DNA of 56,333 bases from an uncultured Bacteroidaceae bacterium (GTDB lineage: Bacteria > Bacteroidota > Bacteroidia > Bacteroidales > Bacteroidaceae), in the NCBI GenBank assembly GCA_934293005.1, contig CAKQYA010000018.1, forward strand, positions 1-56,333, read 5' to 3'. A program made the translations under genes and the position numbers. Below the pieces are notes generated by a model. That model had not been told where the DNA came from and searched no databases. It was given only the letters and a program-made list of their open reading frames with translations. Of this stretch, positions 41,314 through 50,240 are shown in pieces (positions within the stretch are counted from its first letter, which is position 1; every line of letters begins with the position of its first letter).

Positions 41314-43137
41314 ATGACGAAAGAACGCGAAAGACGCGAAAGACTCAAATCTATTGTGAACAGCCTGACAGAAGAGCCAGGATGCTACCAGTATCTTGAC
41401 AAGAACGGCGTTATAATATATGTAGGCAAGGCAAAGAATCTAAAGAGAAGAGTCAGCTCATATTTCAACAATTCGCCAAAGAATCGCAAGACACAGATCC
41501 TTGTCAGCAAAATAGAAGATATAAAATACATCGTTGTACCCACAGACGAGGATGCCCTAATACAGGAAAACAACCTTATAAAGGAGCACCAGCCATTTTA
41601 CAACATTCTGCTTAAAGACGGAAAGACATATCCTTCCGTATGCGTGACCAACGAGTATTTGCCTCGAGTGATAAAGACAAGAAACATTGAAAAGGGAATG
41701 GGCACATATTATGGCCCATTCAGTCACCAAGGCACGCTCAACGCCATGCTCGAACTGATCGACAAACTGTATCGGGTAAGATTATGCCACACAGCCATAA
41801 CAGAAGAAAAGATAGCTGAAAAGAAAATCAAAAGTTGCCTGTATCACGACATTGGCAAATGCAAAGCTCCTTGCATCGGGAAACAACCAAGAGCAGAATA
41901 TCTCGAGCAAATCGAAGAGATAAAAGATATTCTCAGCGGCAACACAAGAGAATTGTGCAGGAAATTGCTTCAAGAGATGCAACGCTTGGCAGACAAGGAA
42001 GAATACATCAAGGCAGAAGAAGTGAAGAAGCGTTATCTGATGGCAAAAGACTTTGACAGCAAAAGCCGGGTGATAACAAGCACTAATCAAAATATCGATG
42101 TATTCAGCATCGAAGATGATGAACAAAGAGCCTGGGTCAATTACATGCACGTTGCAAACGGTTGCATCACAAGGGTGTTCACTAACGAATACAAAAAAAG
42201 GCTTGACGAAAGCAAGGAGGAAATACTCGCACTTGCCATCGTCAGCATGAGAGAAAAATACGGGAACAACTCCAAAGAGGTGGTTGTGCCATTTGAGCAG
42301 GATTTTCATCTGAAAGGAGTTGAATTCATCGTTCCAAAAGCTGGAGACAAGAAAAAGCTTCTGTTCCTTTCCGAAGCGAATGTGCGGCAATACAGAATTG
42401 ACGCCCTTAAGCAGGAAGACAAACTCAATCCAGAGCAGAGACACATCAACATTTTGAAAGAGCTTCAGAGAAAACTCAAACTGGATAACTTGCCTATGCG
42501 CATCGAATGTTTCGACAATTCAAACATAATGGGACAAGACGCAGTGGCAGGCTGCGTGGTATTCATAGGTGGAAAGAAATCGAAAGAAAACTACAGGAAA
42601 TATAATATCAAAACTGTAATAGGCCCCGATGACTACGCATCAATGAGCGAGGTGGTTTATCGCAAATACAGTCGTGCAATAGAGGAAGGCACCCCACTAC
42701 CCGACCTTATCATCACAGATGGAGGCAAAGGACAAATGGAGGTGGTGAGAAAAGTGATAGAGAATAAACTACATCTTGAGATACCAATAGCAGGACTTGC
42801 CAAGGACAGCCACCACCGCACAAACGAACTGCTATTTGGATTTCCTCCACAGATAGTTGGAATAGAAATGGACAGCCCTCTCTTCCGGCTGCTCACACAG
42901 ATACAAGACGAAGTGCACAGGTTTGCTATAACATTTCACAAAAACAAAAGGGCAAAGCACAACACTGAGTCAGAATTGGATAAAATAAAAGGTGTGGGCA
43001 ATGCCACAAAGACCACATTGTTGAAGACCTTTAAGAGTCTGAAACGCATCAGGGAAGCAAGCCTTGAGGACCTTAGCAATGCTATTGGAGCAAGCAAGGC
43101 AAAGTTGATTAAAGAATATTACGAACAAGAAGAATAA
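41314..43137 (+). CDS. uvrC: Excinuclease ABC subunit C
   Basis: 607 residues. The GIY-YIG nuclease domain opens EEPGCYQYLDKNGVIIYVGKAKNLKRRVSSYF (about 18-49) for the 3' incision. The UVR helix (RLADKEEYIKAEEVKKRY) binds UvrB. The RNase H-like C-terminal nuclease contains IECFDNSNIMGQDAVAGCVVF and ITDGGKGQ for the 5' incision. The tandem helix-hairpin-helix ends the protein (LDKIKGVGNATKTTLLKTFKSLKRI). Full length. First of three closely spaced plus-strand genes (uvrC, dtd, deoC). Confidence 0.96.
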   Translation: MTKERERRERLKSIVNSLTEEPGCYQYLDKNGVIIYVGKAKNLKRRVSSYFNNSPKNRKTQILVSKIEDIKYIVVPTDEDALIQENNLIKEHQPFYNILLKDGKTYPSVCVTNEYLPRVIKTRNIEKGMGTYYGPFSHQGTLNAMLELIDKLYRVRLCHTAITEEKIAEKKIKSCLYHDIGKCKAPCIGKQPRAEYLEQIEEIKDILSGNTRELCRKLLQEMQRLADKEEYIKAEEVKKRYLMAKDFDSKSRVITSTNQNIDVFSIEDDEQRAWVNYMHVANGCITRVFTNEYKKRLDESKEEILALAIVSMREKYGNNSKEVVVPFEQDFHLKGVEFIVPKAGDKKKLLFLSEANVRQYRIDALKQEDKLNPEQRHINILKELQRKLKLDNLPMRIECFDNSNIMGQDAVAGCVVFIGGKKSKENYRKYNIKTVIGPDDYASMSEVVYRKYSRAIEEGTPLPDLIITDGGKGQMEVVRKVIENKLHLEIPIAGLAKDSHHRTNELLFGFPPQIVGIEMDSPLFRLLTQIQDEVHRFAITFHKNKRAKHNTESELDKIKGVGNATKTTLLKTFKSLKRIREASLEDLSNAIGASKAKLIKEYYEQEE

Positions 43138-43153
43138 TATAAAAAAGAATGTT

Positions 43154-43606
43154 ATGAGAGCTGTAATTCAGAGAGTTACACATGCATCCGTCACTATAGG
43201 CGGAGAAAAGAAAGCAGAGATAAACCATGGTTACCTTATACTTTTAGGTTGCGAAAATGCTGACACAGAGGAAGATATACAATGGTTGTCCAAGAAAATC
43301 AGTACGTTGAGGGTGTTTGACGATGAGAACGGAGTGATGAACAAATCCATCTTAGACACAGGAGGCGATGCTATCGTTGTAAGCCAGTTCACGCTATGGG
43401 CGAGTTACAAAAAAGGCAACAGACCTTCATACTTAAGAGCAGGAAGCCATGAAATCACAAAGCCTTTGTATGAACGTTTCTGCGAAGCGCTTTCAGAAAA
43501 CCTTGGCAAACCTGTAGGAACAGGTGAATTTGGTGCATATATGGAGGTCGAAATCATCAACGACGGACCTGTGACAATATGCATGGACACGAAAAACAAA
43601 GAATGA
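43154..43606 (+). CDS. dtd: D-aminoacyl-tRNA deacylase
   Basis: 150 residues. It begins MRAVIQRVTHASVTIGGEK, as DTD enzymes do; the catalytic SQFTLWASYKKGNRPSY and the cross-subunit cis-Gly-Pro motif in NDGPVTI are intact. It removes D-amino acids, and achiral glycine, mischarged on tRNA. It starts 16 bases after uvrC and ends 26 bases before deoC, so one transcript is likely. Confidence 0.95.
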   Translation: MRAVIQRVTHASVTIGGEKKAEINHGYLILLGCENADTEEDIQWLSKKISTLRVFDDENGVMNKSILDTGGDAIVVSQFTLWASYKKGNRPSYLRAGSHEITKPLYERFCEALSENLGKPVGTGEFGAYMEVEIINDGPVTICMDTKNKE

Positions 43607-43632
43607 GCACAACCAGCAAATAGAGATAAACA

Positions 43633-44520
43633 ATGGAAGAGAACAAGTATTTTAAAGCCCTCAGTCAGTATGACACCGACTTGGACGATGATAAGGTGAA
43701 GAAACAGGTTGAGATAATCATCAACAAGCACCTCAAAGAGAACGACACCAAAGAAGTGAAAATGTTTCTGCTTAACAGCGTCGAACTGACATCACTAAAG
43801 ACAACAGACAACGAAGACTCCATACTTCGATTTGTGGAAAAAGTTAATAAATTTGATGACATATATCCCGAACTCGGACATGTTGCCACCGTGTGTGTCT
43901 ACCCCAACTATGCTAAAGTGTGCCATGATGCTTTGGAAAATGAAGATGTAGAAATAGCATGCGTGTCAGGCAGCTTCCCATCATCACAGACATTCATGGA
44001 AGTCAAGGTTGCAGAGACAGCCCTTGCTATAAGCGAAGGTGCCACTGAAATTGACATCGTGATGCCTGTAGGCAAATTTCTCAACGACGACTACGAAGGC
44101 ATGTGCGATGAAATCGAAGAAATAAAGAATGTTTGCGGCGATAAACCGCTTAAAGTGATATTGGAAACAGGATGCCTTAAGACAGCATCAAACATAATGA
44201 AAGCAAGCATTCTGACCATGTATGCAGGAGCAGACTATATAAAGACATCTACAGGCAAACTGACACCTGCAGCAACACCAGAAGCAGCATTAGTGATGTG
44301 CAAAGCCATTAAGCAGTATTACGACAACACTGGCATACAGATTGGATTCAAGCCTGCTGGAGGTATGAAAACAGTAGATGACGCTCTCACATACTACACC
44401 ATAGTGAAAGAGGTGCTTGGAGAAAAATGGCTCACCAACAAGCTGTTCAGATTGGGCACAAGTTCACTGGCCAACAAACTTCTCTCTGATATCAAGGGCG
44501 AAGAGATAAAATTCTTCTAA
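43633..44520 (+). CDS. deoC: Deoxyribose-phosphate aldolase
   Basis: 295 residues, the longer Bacteroidetes form. The Schiff-base Lys lies in ADYIKTSTGKLTPAATPEAA; GFKPAGGMKTVDDALTYY supplies the second conserved Lys; EIDIVMPVGKFL is the conserved strand region. It splits 2-deoxyribose-5-phosphate to glyceraldehyde-3-phosphate and acetaldehyde in deoxynucleoside catabolism. The N-terminal ~50 residues (ALSQYDTDLDDDKVKKQVEIIIN) are an extra helical segment relative to E. coli. Last gene of the uvrC-dtd-deoC string. Confidence 0.94.
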   Translation: MEENKYFKALSQYDTDLDDDKVKKQVEIIINKHLKENDTKEVKMFLLNSVELTSLKTTDNEDSILRFVEKVNKFDDIYPELGHVATVCVYPNYAKVCHDALENEDVEIACVSGSFPSSQTFMEVKVAETALAISEGATEIDIVMPVGKFLNDDYEGMCDEIEEIKNVCGDKPLKVILETGCLKTASNIMKASILTMYAGADYIKTSTGKLTPAATPEAALVMCKAIKQYYDNTGIQIGFKPAGGMKTVDDALTYYTIVKEVLGEKWLTNKLFRLGTSSLANKLLSDIKGEEIKFF

Positions 44521-44577
44521 AAAAGCATAAGAGAGGCACCAATTTTAGTGCCCGTCAGTACCACCTAAGATAAACTA

Positions 44578-44623
44578 CAGTACCACTTTCAGTACCAGAT
44601 AGATGGTACTGAAAGTGATACTG
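44578..44623. repeat. Long hairpin downstream of deoC
   Basis: CAGTACCACTTTCAGTACC (44578-44596) pairs with GGTACTGAAAGTGATACTG (44605-44623) with one mismatch, eight-base loop. A partial extra copy, CAGTACCACCTAAG, precedes at 44566. No T-tract follows, so this is more likely an inserted palindrome than the deoC terminator. Confidence 0.6.
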
Positions 44624-44719
44624 AGAGGGTTATTTCATGGATTTCCCATATCCACATCAGAGAATATGATTGGTAAATGGTCAATAAAAACTACGCATTT
44701 GTAGGATGAGCCAAAAATA

Positions 44720-44768
44720 AAGCAATCCCATAGATAATCATTCTTTCATCTATGGGATTGCTTATTTT
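44720..44768. terminator. Bidirectional terminator between deoC and the polyprenyl synthetase gene
   Basis: AAGCAATCCCATAGAT (44720-44735) pairs perfectly with ATCTATGGGATTGCTT (44748-44763), followed by ATTTT on plus and TTATTTTT on minus. It sits between convergent genes. Confidence 0.85.
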
Positions 44769-44808
44769 CTGTCAATGCTGAATAATATAATGCATAAGAG
44801 CGTGAGCC

Positions 44809-45786
44809 TTATAAAGATCTCTTGATAGCATAGTCGATATAATAAATTATGGATCTCTTCGAATCTGATTCAGGATAATGCTGGAGAAGATTTTTAGCTT
44901 TCAGCGCATAGTCATTCATGATTTCAACGGCATATTCTATGCCTCCATTAGCTTTAGTGAAAGATACGAGAGCATCTATCATCGATTGAGTGGCTACGCC
45001 CAACTTTATCTTCTTTGCGTAATCAAGCATCAATGCATCACCTGTAGAGAGTAATGCATGAATGGCAGGCAGCGTAATCTTGCCCTCTTTCATGTCGTTG
45101 CCAGTGGGCTTGCCAATGGCAGCATCGCTATTGTAATCGAATATGTCATCACGTATCTGAAAGCATATTCCGATGTATTCGCCGAGCAGTCGCATGCGCA
45201 TAGCATCGGTTTCATCGGCTGAGACAGACAATGCGCCAGCTTCAGCACAAGCTGAAAACAATGCTGCAGTCTTATTCTTTATAATATTGAAATAAACCTC
45301 TTCCGAAACAGAATGGTTGTTTACATTGTCAAGCTGGAGAATCTCACCGCTTGCAAGATTTTGTGCAGCAGTAGACACAATATCCACAAGACGCATGCTG
45401 CCAGCTTGCCAAGCACATTTGAGAGCATTAGCCAAAAGATAATCACCAACAAGCACAGCCACTTTATTGCCATAGGCGCAATTCACAGATTCCTGCCCTC
45501 TTCGCTCTTCACTTTCATCAACAATGTCATCATGAACAAGGCTGGCTGTGTGGAAATATTCAAATGTCGCAGCCGTGTACAAAGACTTGTCACATATGTT
45601 TCCTCCAAGCATCTTGGCAACAAGAAGCGTGAGCATAGGTCGCATCATCTTGCCTTTTCTGTTGCTTATTGCTTTGAATACCTCGCGCAACAAAGGATCA
45701 GAGTGATCCAGATAACTGTCAAAAATCACTCTGTATCTCTCCATATCAGCCTCTATCGGCTTTCTTATTTGACTTATAAATTCCAT
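44809..45786 (-). CDS. Long-chain polyprenyl diphosphate synthase
   Basis: 325 residues, trans-isoprenyl synthase. First aspartate-rich motif DDIVDE (D86, D87, D90) and second DDIFD (D213, D214, D217) bind Mg-diphosphate; KMMRPMLTLL and GEILQLDNV are also conserved. It likely makes the menaquinone side-chain precursor (octaprenyl or similar; chain length not deducible with confidence). Its promoter (45813-45843) is among the best in the window. Divergent from polA. Confidence 0.92.
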   Translation of the reverse strand: MEFISQIRKPIEADMERYRVIFDSYLDHSDPLLREVFKAISNRKGKMMRPMLTLLVAKMLGGNICDKSLYTAATFEYFHTASLVHDDIVDESEERRGQESVNCAYGNKVAVLVGDYLLANALKCAWQAGSMRLVDIVSTAAQNLASGEILQLDNVNNHSVSEEVYFNIIKNKTAALFSACAEAGALSVSADETDAMRMRLLGEYIGICFQIRDDIFDYNSDAAIGKPTGNDMKEGKITLPAIHALLSTGDALMLDYAKKIKLGVATQSMIDALVSFTKANGGIEYAVEIMNDYALKAKNLLQHYPESDSKRSIIYYIDYAIKRSL

Positions 45787-45812
45787 GCGGATTGATTATT
45801 GCAAATTCTATG

Positions 45813-45843
45813 CAAAGGTAGTGCAAATCGAGGGTTGTACAAA
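45813..45843 (-). promoter_or_regulatory. Bacteroidetes-type promoter of the polyprenyl synthetase gene
   Basis: Minus strand: TTTG (45840-45843), 19-base spacer, TACCTTTG (45813-45820), 27 bases before the start codon. Confidence 0.75.
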
Positions 45844-45945
45844 ATAAATGATGTAAATTTAGCATAAATGTGACTGTATATTAAGAATTACGCTTCGTAT
45901 GTGAGAAAAAATTCGTAAGTTTACAGACAAATAGACAATCATAAC

Positions 45946-48813
45946 ATGGACAAACTTTTTTTACTCGACGCGTATGCACTTATCTACAGAGCATACTATG
46001 GATTCATAAAGAACCCTCGCATCAACAGCAAGGGAGAAAACACTTCTGCCATACTTGGTTTTGTAAACACGCTGGAGGACGTTTTGGGCAGGGAAAACCC
46101 GCAATATATTGGTGTGGCCTTCGACCCAAGCGGACCCACATTCCGACATGAAGCATACAAGCCATACAAAGCTCAAAGAGAAGAAACGCCAGAAGCGATC
46201 AGGTTTGCCGTGCCTATAATCAAAGACATACTCAAAGCATACAACATTCCTGTGATAGAGGTGAAAGGCTATGAAGCAGACGATGTCATCGGCACACTTG
46301 CCAAACAGAGCCAACAGATGGAAGGCATACAGACGTACATGATGACACCAGACAAAGATTATGGACAACTGGTGGCACCCAATGTGCATATCTATAAGCC
46401 AAGGCACGATGGTGGATTCGACACAATAGGAGAGAAAGAGATAATTGATAAATACGGAATAGAGAAAGTGGAGCAAGTCATCGACCTTCTTGGCCTTATG
46501 GGCGACTCAGCAGACAACTTTCCTGGATGTCCTGGAGTGGGAGAAAAAACTGCCGTTAAACTCGTCAACCAGTTCGGTTCCACCGAAAATATGCTTGAGC
46601 ACACTGATGAGATAAAAGGTGCACTAAGAAAGAAGGTGGAAGAACATGTGGATGACATAAAGATGTCAAAATTTCTTGCTACCATAAAAACCGACGTGCC
46701 TGTCACACTTGACCTCGACAGTTTGAAGAGAGAAGAAAAAAATGAAGCAGAACTGAGAAGCATCTTCGAGCGACTTGAATTCAGGGCCATCATACAAAGA
46801 CTCTTCGGTACGCCTGCCGAAAACATCAAACCACAAAGACCTGCGTCTGAAAAGAAAAAGGAAAGCCTTTATGTAGGAGAACTCTTCGGTGGTGCTACAG
46901 ACAACAACAAGAAAAGCAAAAATGCAAGCAACGAGAATGACATTTTTTCGAACAGTTTCTCGAACGATTTATTTTCTTCAAATTTAGAAGACATAAAATC
47001 ATTCAGTCACAACTACTATCTTGTTGATAATGCAGAAGAAATAGACAATCTGATTGCAAGAATATTGACAAGCAAGATTGTAAGTGTAGATACTGAGACC
47101 ACATCTGTGGATGCAATGGACGCAAAACTCGTAGGAATGAGCTTTTCTATAGCAGAAGGCGAAGCTTATTACGTCCCTGTGCCGCATCATGATGAATGGG
47201 AAGGAGAAGACTATGAGGCAGTCATGGCTATTGTTAATAAATTTAAAAGCATCTATGAGTCGGAAGAAATAGAGAAAGTGGGACAGAACATCAAGTATGA
47301 CATGTTGGTGCTTTCCAACTATGGCGTGCATATGGCTGGCAAAATGTTCGACACCATGATAGCACATTATATTCTCTACCCCGAACTTCGTCACAACATG
47401 GACTATCTGGCCGAAGTGTATCTCAAATACAAGACCATACATATAAGCGAACTTATTGGCACAGGAAAGAAACAGAAGCTGATGAGCGAACTCGCTCCAG
47501 CTGAAGTGTACGAATATGCAGCAGAAGATGCCGACGTCACTCTGAGACTGAAAAATGTGTTGAGCAAAGAACTTGACGCCAAAGGGCTGACACGCCTCTT
47601 TGAAGACATAGAGATGCCGCTCGTGCCAGTGTTGGCCCGCATGGAAGAGAATGGGGTGAAAATAGACACTAAGTCGCTTGCAGAGACATCGAAAATATTC
47701 ACCAACAAGATGAAAGCCATTGAATCAGAGATAAGAGAAGTGGCTGGAGAAGACATGAACATCAGTTCTCCAAAACAGATTGGCGAACTCCTCTTCGACA
47801 AACTTCAACTCGACAGCAAGGCAAAAAAGACTAAGAAAGGACAATATGTCACCGACGAAGCAACCCTGCTCGCCCTGAAATCCAAACATCCTATCATTGA
47901 GAAGATACTCAATTACAGAGGATACAAAAAACTGCTCAGCACATACATCGATGCCCTGCCCCAACTTGTCAACAAACGCACGGGACACATACACACATCT
48001 TATAATCAAGCTGTCACATCAACAGGGCGCCTGTCATCAAGCAATCCCAACCTGCAAAACATTCCTGTCAGAGACGAAAACGGCAAGGAGGTGAGAAAAG
48101 CATTCATACCAGACGAGGGCGAGACATTCTTCTCAGCCGACTACAGTCAAATAGAGCTGCGCATCATGGCACATCTCAGTCAAGATCCCAACATGCTCGA
48201 CGACTTCAATTCGGGCCACGACATTCATCAGGCCACAGCTGCCAAAGTGTTTAAGGTGCCAATGGAAGAGGTGACATCATCTATGAGAAGAAAAGCCAAA
48301 ACAGCCAATTTCGGCATCATCTACGGCATCTCAGCTTTCGGACTGGCCGAGCGCATGGAAGTGAGCAGAAGTGAGGCCAAACAACTCATTTACGACTATT
48401 TCGCAACCTATCCAAGGGTGAAAGAATATATGGACAAGAGCATCGAGAAAGCAAGAGAGAAAGGCTACACAGAGACACTCTTCGGACGTCGTTGCCAACT
48501 GCCTGACATCAACTCGAGAAATGCTGTCGTAAGAGGATATGCTGAAAGAAATGCCATCAACTCGCCAATACAAGGCACAGCTGCCGACATCATCAAGATT
48601 GCCATGATAAACATCGACAGAAGAATGAAAGACGAAGGAATGAAATCAAAGATGATACTGCAGGTTCACGACGAACTCAACTTCTCTGTCACACACGATG
48701 AGAAAGAACGTCTGCAATCTCTTGTGACAGAAGAGATGCAGAAAGCAGCCAAACTGTCTGTGCCTCTCATCGCAGAATGTGGTTGGGGCGACAATTGGCT
48801 TATGGCTCATTGA
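45946..48813 (+). CDS. polA: DNA polymerase I
   Basis: 955 residues with all three domains. The 5'-3' exonuclease is residues 1 to ~290 (FLLDAYALIYRAYYGF, YEADDVIGTLA, GDSADNFPGCPGVGEKTA). The 3'-5' exonuclease appears proofreading-competent: VSVDTETTS, VGQNIKYDMLVL and YAAEDADVTL carry the metal-binding acids. Polymerase motifs A (DYSQIELRIMAHLS), B (RRKAKTANFGIIYGISAFGLA) and C (LQVHDELNF) are complete. Between domains 1 and 2 is a ~60-residue linker rich in Lys, Asn and Ser. It functions in Okazaki processing and excision repair. Confidence 0.97.
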   Translation: MDKLFLLDAYALIYRAYYGFIKNPRINSKGENTSAILGFVNTLEDVLGRENPQYIGVAFDPSGPTFRHEAYKPYKAQREETPEAIRFAVPIIKDILKAYNIPVIEVKGYEADDVIGTLAKQSQQMEGIQTYMMTPDKDYGQLVAPNVHIYKPRHDGGFDTIGEKEIIDKYGIEKVEQVIDLLGLMGDSADNFPGCPGVGEKTAVKLVNQFGSTENMLEHTDEIKGALRKKVEEHVDDIKMSKFLATIKTDVPVTLDLDSLKREEKNEAELRSIFERLEFRAIIQRLFGTPAENIKPQRPASEKKKESLYVGELFGGATDNNKKSKNASNENDIFSNSFSNDLFSSNLEDIKSFSHNYYLVDNAEEIDNLIARILTSKIVSVDTETTSVDAMDAKLVGMSFSIAEGEAYYVPVPHHDEWEGEDYEAVMAIVNKFKSIYESEEIEKVGQNIKYDMLVLSNYGVHMAGKMFDTMIAHYILYPELRHNMDYLAEVYLKYKTIHISELIGTGKKQKLMSELAPAEVYEYAAEDADVTLRLKNVLSKELDAKGLTRLFEDIEMPLVPVLARMEENGVKIDTKSLAETSKIFTNKMKAIESEIREVAGEDMNISSPKQIGELLFDKLQLDSKAKKTKKGQYVTDEATLLALKSKHPIIEKILNYRGYKKLLSTYIDALPQLVNKRTGHIHTSYNQAVTSTGRLSSSNPNLQNIPVRDENGKEVRKAFIPDEGETFFSADYSQIELRIMAHLSQDPNMLDDFNSGHDIHQATAAKVFKVPMEEVTSSMRRKAKTANFGIIYGISAFGLAERMEVSRSEAKQLIYDYFATYPRVKEYMDKSIEKAREKGYTETLFGRRCQLPDINSRNAVVRGYAERNAINSPIQGTAADIIKIAMINIDRRMKDEGMKSKMILQVHDELNFSVTHDEKERLQSLVTEEMQKAAKLSVPLIAECGWGDNWLMAH

Positions 48814-48834
48814 CACACACTTACATCATCTTTC

Positions 48835-48854
48835 CACAATTCGGTCATTGGATT
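48835..48854. repeat. Family B dispersed repeat copy
   Basis: CACAATTCGGTCATTGGATT, 22 bases after the polA stop. It faces the family C/B copy ending at 49034, giving an inverted arrangement of about 200 bases. Confidence 0.5.
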
Positions 48855-48946
48855 ACAATCATTGTTAGCTCTTGTTTCGAAGAGGCAGCAACACACTCAT
48901 TGAATATTTTGCGGACATATAGCAGGATGAATACGGAAGCAAGATG

Positions 48947-49034
48947 CCGAAAGAAACGCTGACAAGAGTTGAAAAGAAGCCATAACATCCTAATAATTTA
49001 TCTGTTTCGGTCTAACGACCTATTGAGGTTTAAT
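48947..49034 (+). repeat. Family C element, good copy ending in a family B core
   Basis: CCGAAAGAAACGCTGACAAG, TTGAAAAGAAGCC, CTAATAATTT, then GTCTAACGACCTATTGAGG. Co-linear with 36859-36945. It ends 25 bases before the next gene. Confidence 0.65.
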
Positions 49035-49058
49035 AATCTTATGCATAAGTAGGCAATC

Positions 49059-50015
49059 ATGAAAATCAATCATGCCATCATATTAGCCTTTTTATCAATG
49101 TGCTCTGTTCTGTCAAAAGGACAGGGCACATTCAGCATCATGACATACAACATCGAAAATGCTTTCGACACCATACATGATGAAGGCAAAAACGATTATG
49201 AATACCTCATTGGAGGCGAAAGAAACTGGAACACCTACAGGCTTCTTAAAAAACTGAGAAGCGTAAGCAAAGTCATCGCTGCCGCAAACGAAGACAGGCC
49301 TGTTGACCTCATCGGATTATGCGAGGTGGAAAATGAAAACGTGATGGAATGCCTCACCAAAATGACGCCTCTGAGAAACATGGGATATAGATATGTGATG
49401 ACATCTTCCGAAGACGCACGCGGCATTGATGTCGCCCTACTCTATTCGCCATACACCTTTCACATCATAGAACACGAATCGATATATGTGAGCAGCGACA
49501 AGAAGAAAACAAGAGACATACTGCACGCCACAGGCACAATAATATCGGGCGACACCATAGATGCCTATGTGGTGCATTTGCCATCAAAGCAAGGTGGCAT
49601 TGCTTCAAAACAGCTGAGCATGCACGCCATAAGCATATTGATGGGAAATATAGATTCAATATGCCACAAGCGCATGCGTCCGAACATCATAGTGATGGGC
49701 GACTTTAATGCTGACAGCAGATCAAAGCAATTAAATTCGCTTACCAAAGAAGGACAACTCACCGACTTCACTAAAGACGTGTCGCCTGGCACATATTATT
49801 ATCAAGGACGATGGTCGTGCATAGACCATATCCTTGGAATCACAACATGCCTCACACCTGCCCTATCTAAAACAATAGCATTGCCCTTCATGCTTGAAAA
49901 CGACAATGTACGGCACACGCAAAAACCATACCGCACCTACTTGGGCACATATTATCATGGCGGTGTGAGCGACCATCTGCCCCTGGCTGTCTATTTCAAC
50001 TTGGACGGTGAATGA
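49059..50015 (+). CDS. Secreted endonuclease/exonuclease/phosphatase-family protein
   Basis: 318 residues with an N-terminal signal (HAIILAFLSMCSVLSKGQ). The EEP fold catalytic set is complete: MTYNIENAFD (Asn), LIGLCEVEN (Glu), VVHLPSKQGG (His), VMGDFNADSRSK (Asp/Asn), GVSDHLPLAVYF (Asp-His). In this superfamily substrates include DNA, RNA and phospho-lipids or sugars; secretion suggests nutrient nuclease or phosphatase activity, unproven. It is a single gene after polA with the family C repeat just upstream and the family D array downstream. Confidence 0.88.
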   Translation: MKINHAIILAFLSMCSVLSKGQGTFSIMTYNIENAFDTIHDEGKNDYEYLIGGERNWNTYRLLKKLRSVSKVIAAANEDRPVDLIGLCEVENENVMECLTKMTPLRNMGYRYVMTSSEDARGIDVALLYSPYTFHIIEHESIYVSSDKKKTRDILHATGTIISGDTIDAYVVHLPSKQGGIASKQLSMHAISILMGNIDSICHKRMRPNIIVMGDFNADSRSKQLNSLTKEGQLTDFTKDVSPGTYYYQGRWSCIDHILGITTCLTPALSKTIALPFMLENDNVRHTQKPYRTYLGTYYHGGVSDHLPLAVYFNLDGE

Positions 50016-50133
50016 GTTATGGCTGAACCCTAATGGTTCAACCTACAAATGGGTAGCATTATTGACCATCTATCAATCGTGCTCTCTGATGTGGATGTCA
50101 TGGCTCCACAAGGCTTGCAAAAAAAGAGGGTAA

Positions 50134-50199
50134 GGATACTTGGCAAAGTATATTAGGATACTTGGCAAAGTATATTAGGATACTTGGCAAAGTATCCTA
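50134..50199 (+). repeat. Family D tandem array, three 22-base units
   Basis: The unit GGATACTTGGCAAAGTAT + ATTA is repeated at 50134-50155 and 50156-50177, and a third unit from 50178 changes its end to CCTAA. The array follows AAAAAGAGGGTAA, as in the reverse complement of 28016-28049. Confidence 0.8.
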
Positions 50200-50211
50200 A
50201 TATACTTTTTT
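50167..50211 (+). terminator. Terminator formed by the last family D units
   Basis: AAAGTATATTAGGATACTT (50167-50185) pairs perfectly over 19 bases with its complement at 50190-50208 around GGCA, and the stem runs into a six-T tract. It probably ends the EEP-gene transcript. Confidence 0.75.
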
Positions 50212-50240
50212 GGGGGTGTTTCTTGCATTGACATGCGCAT

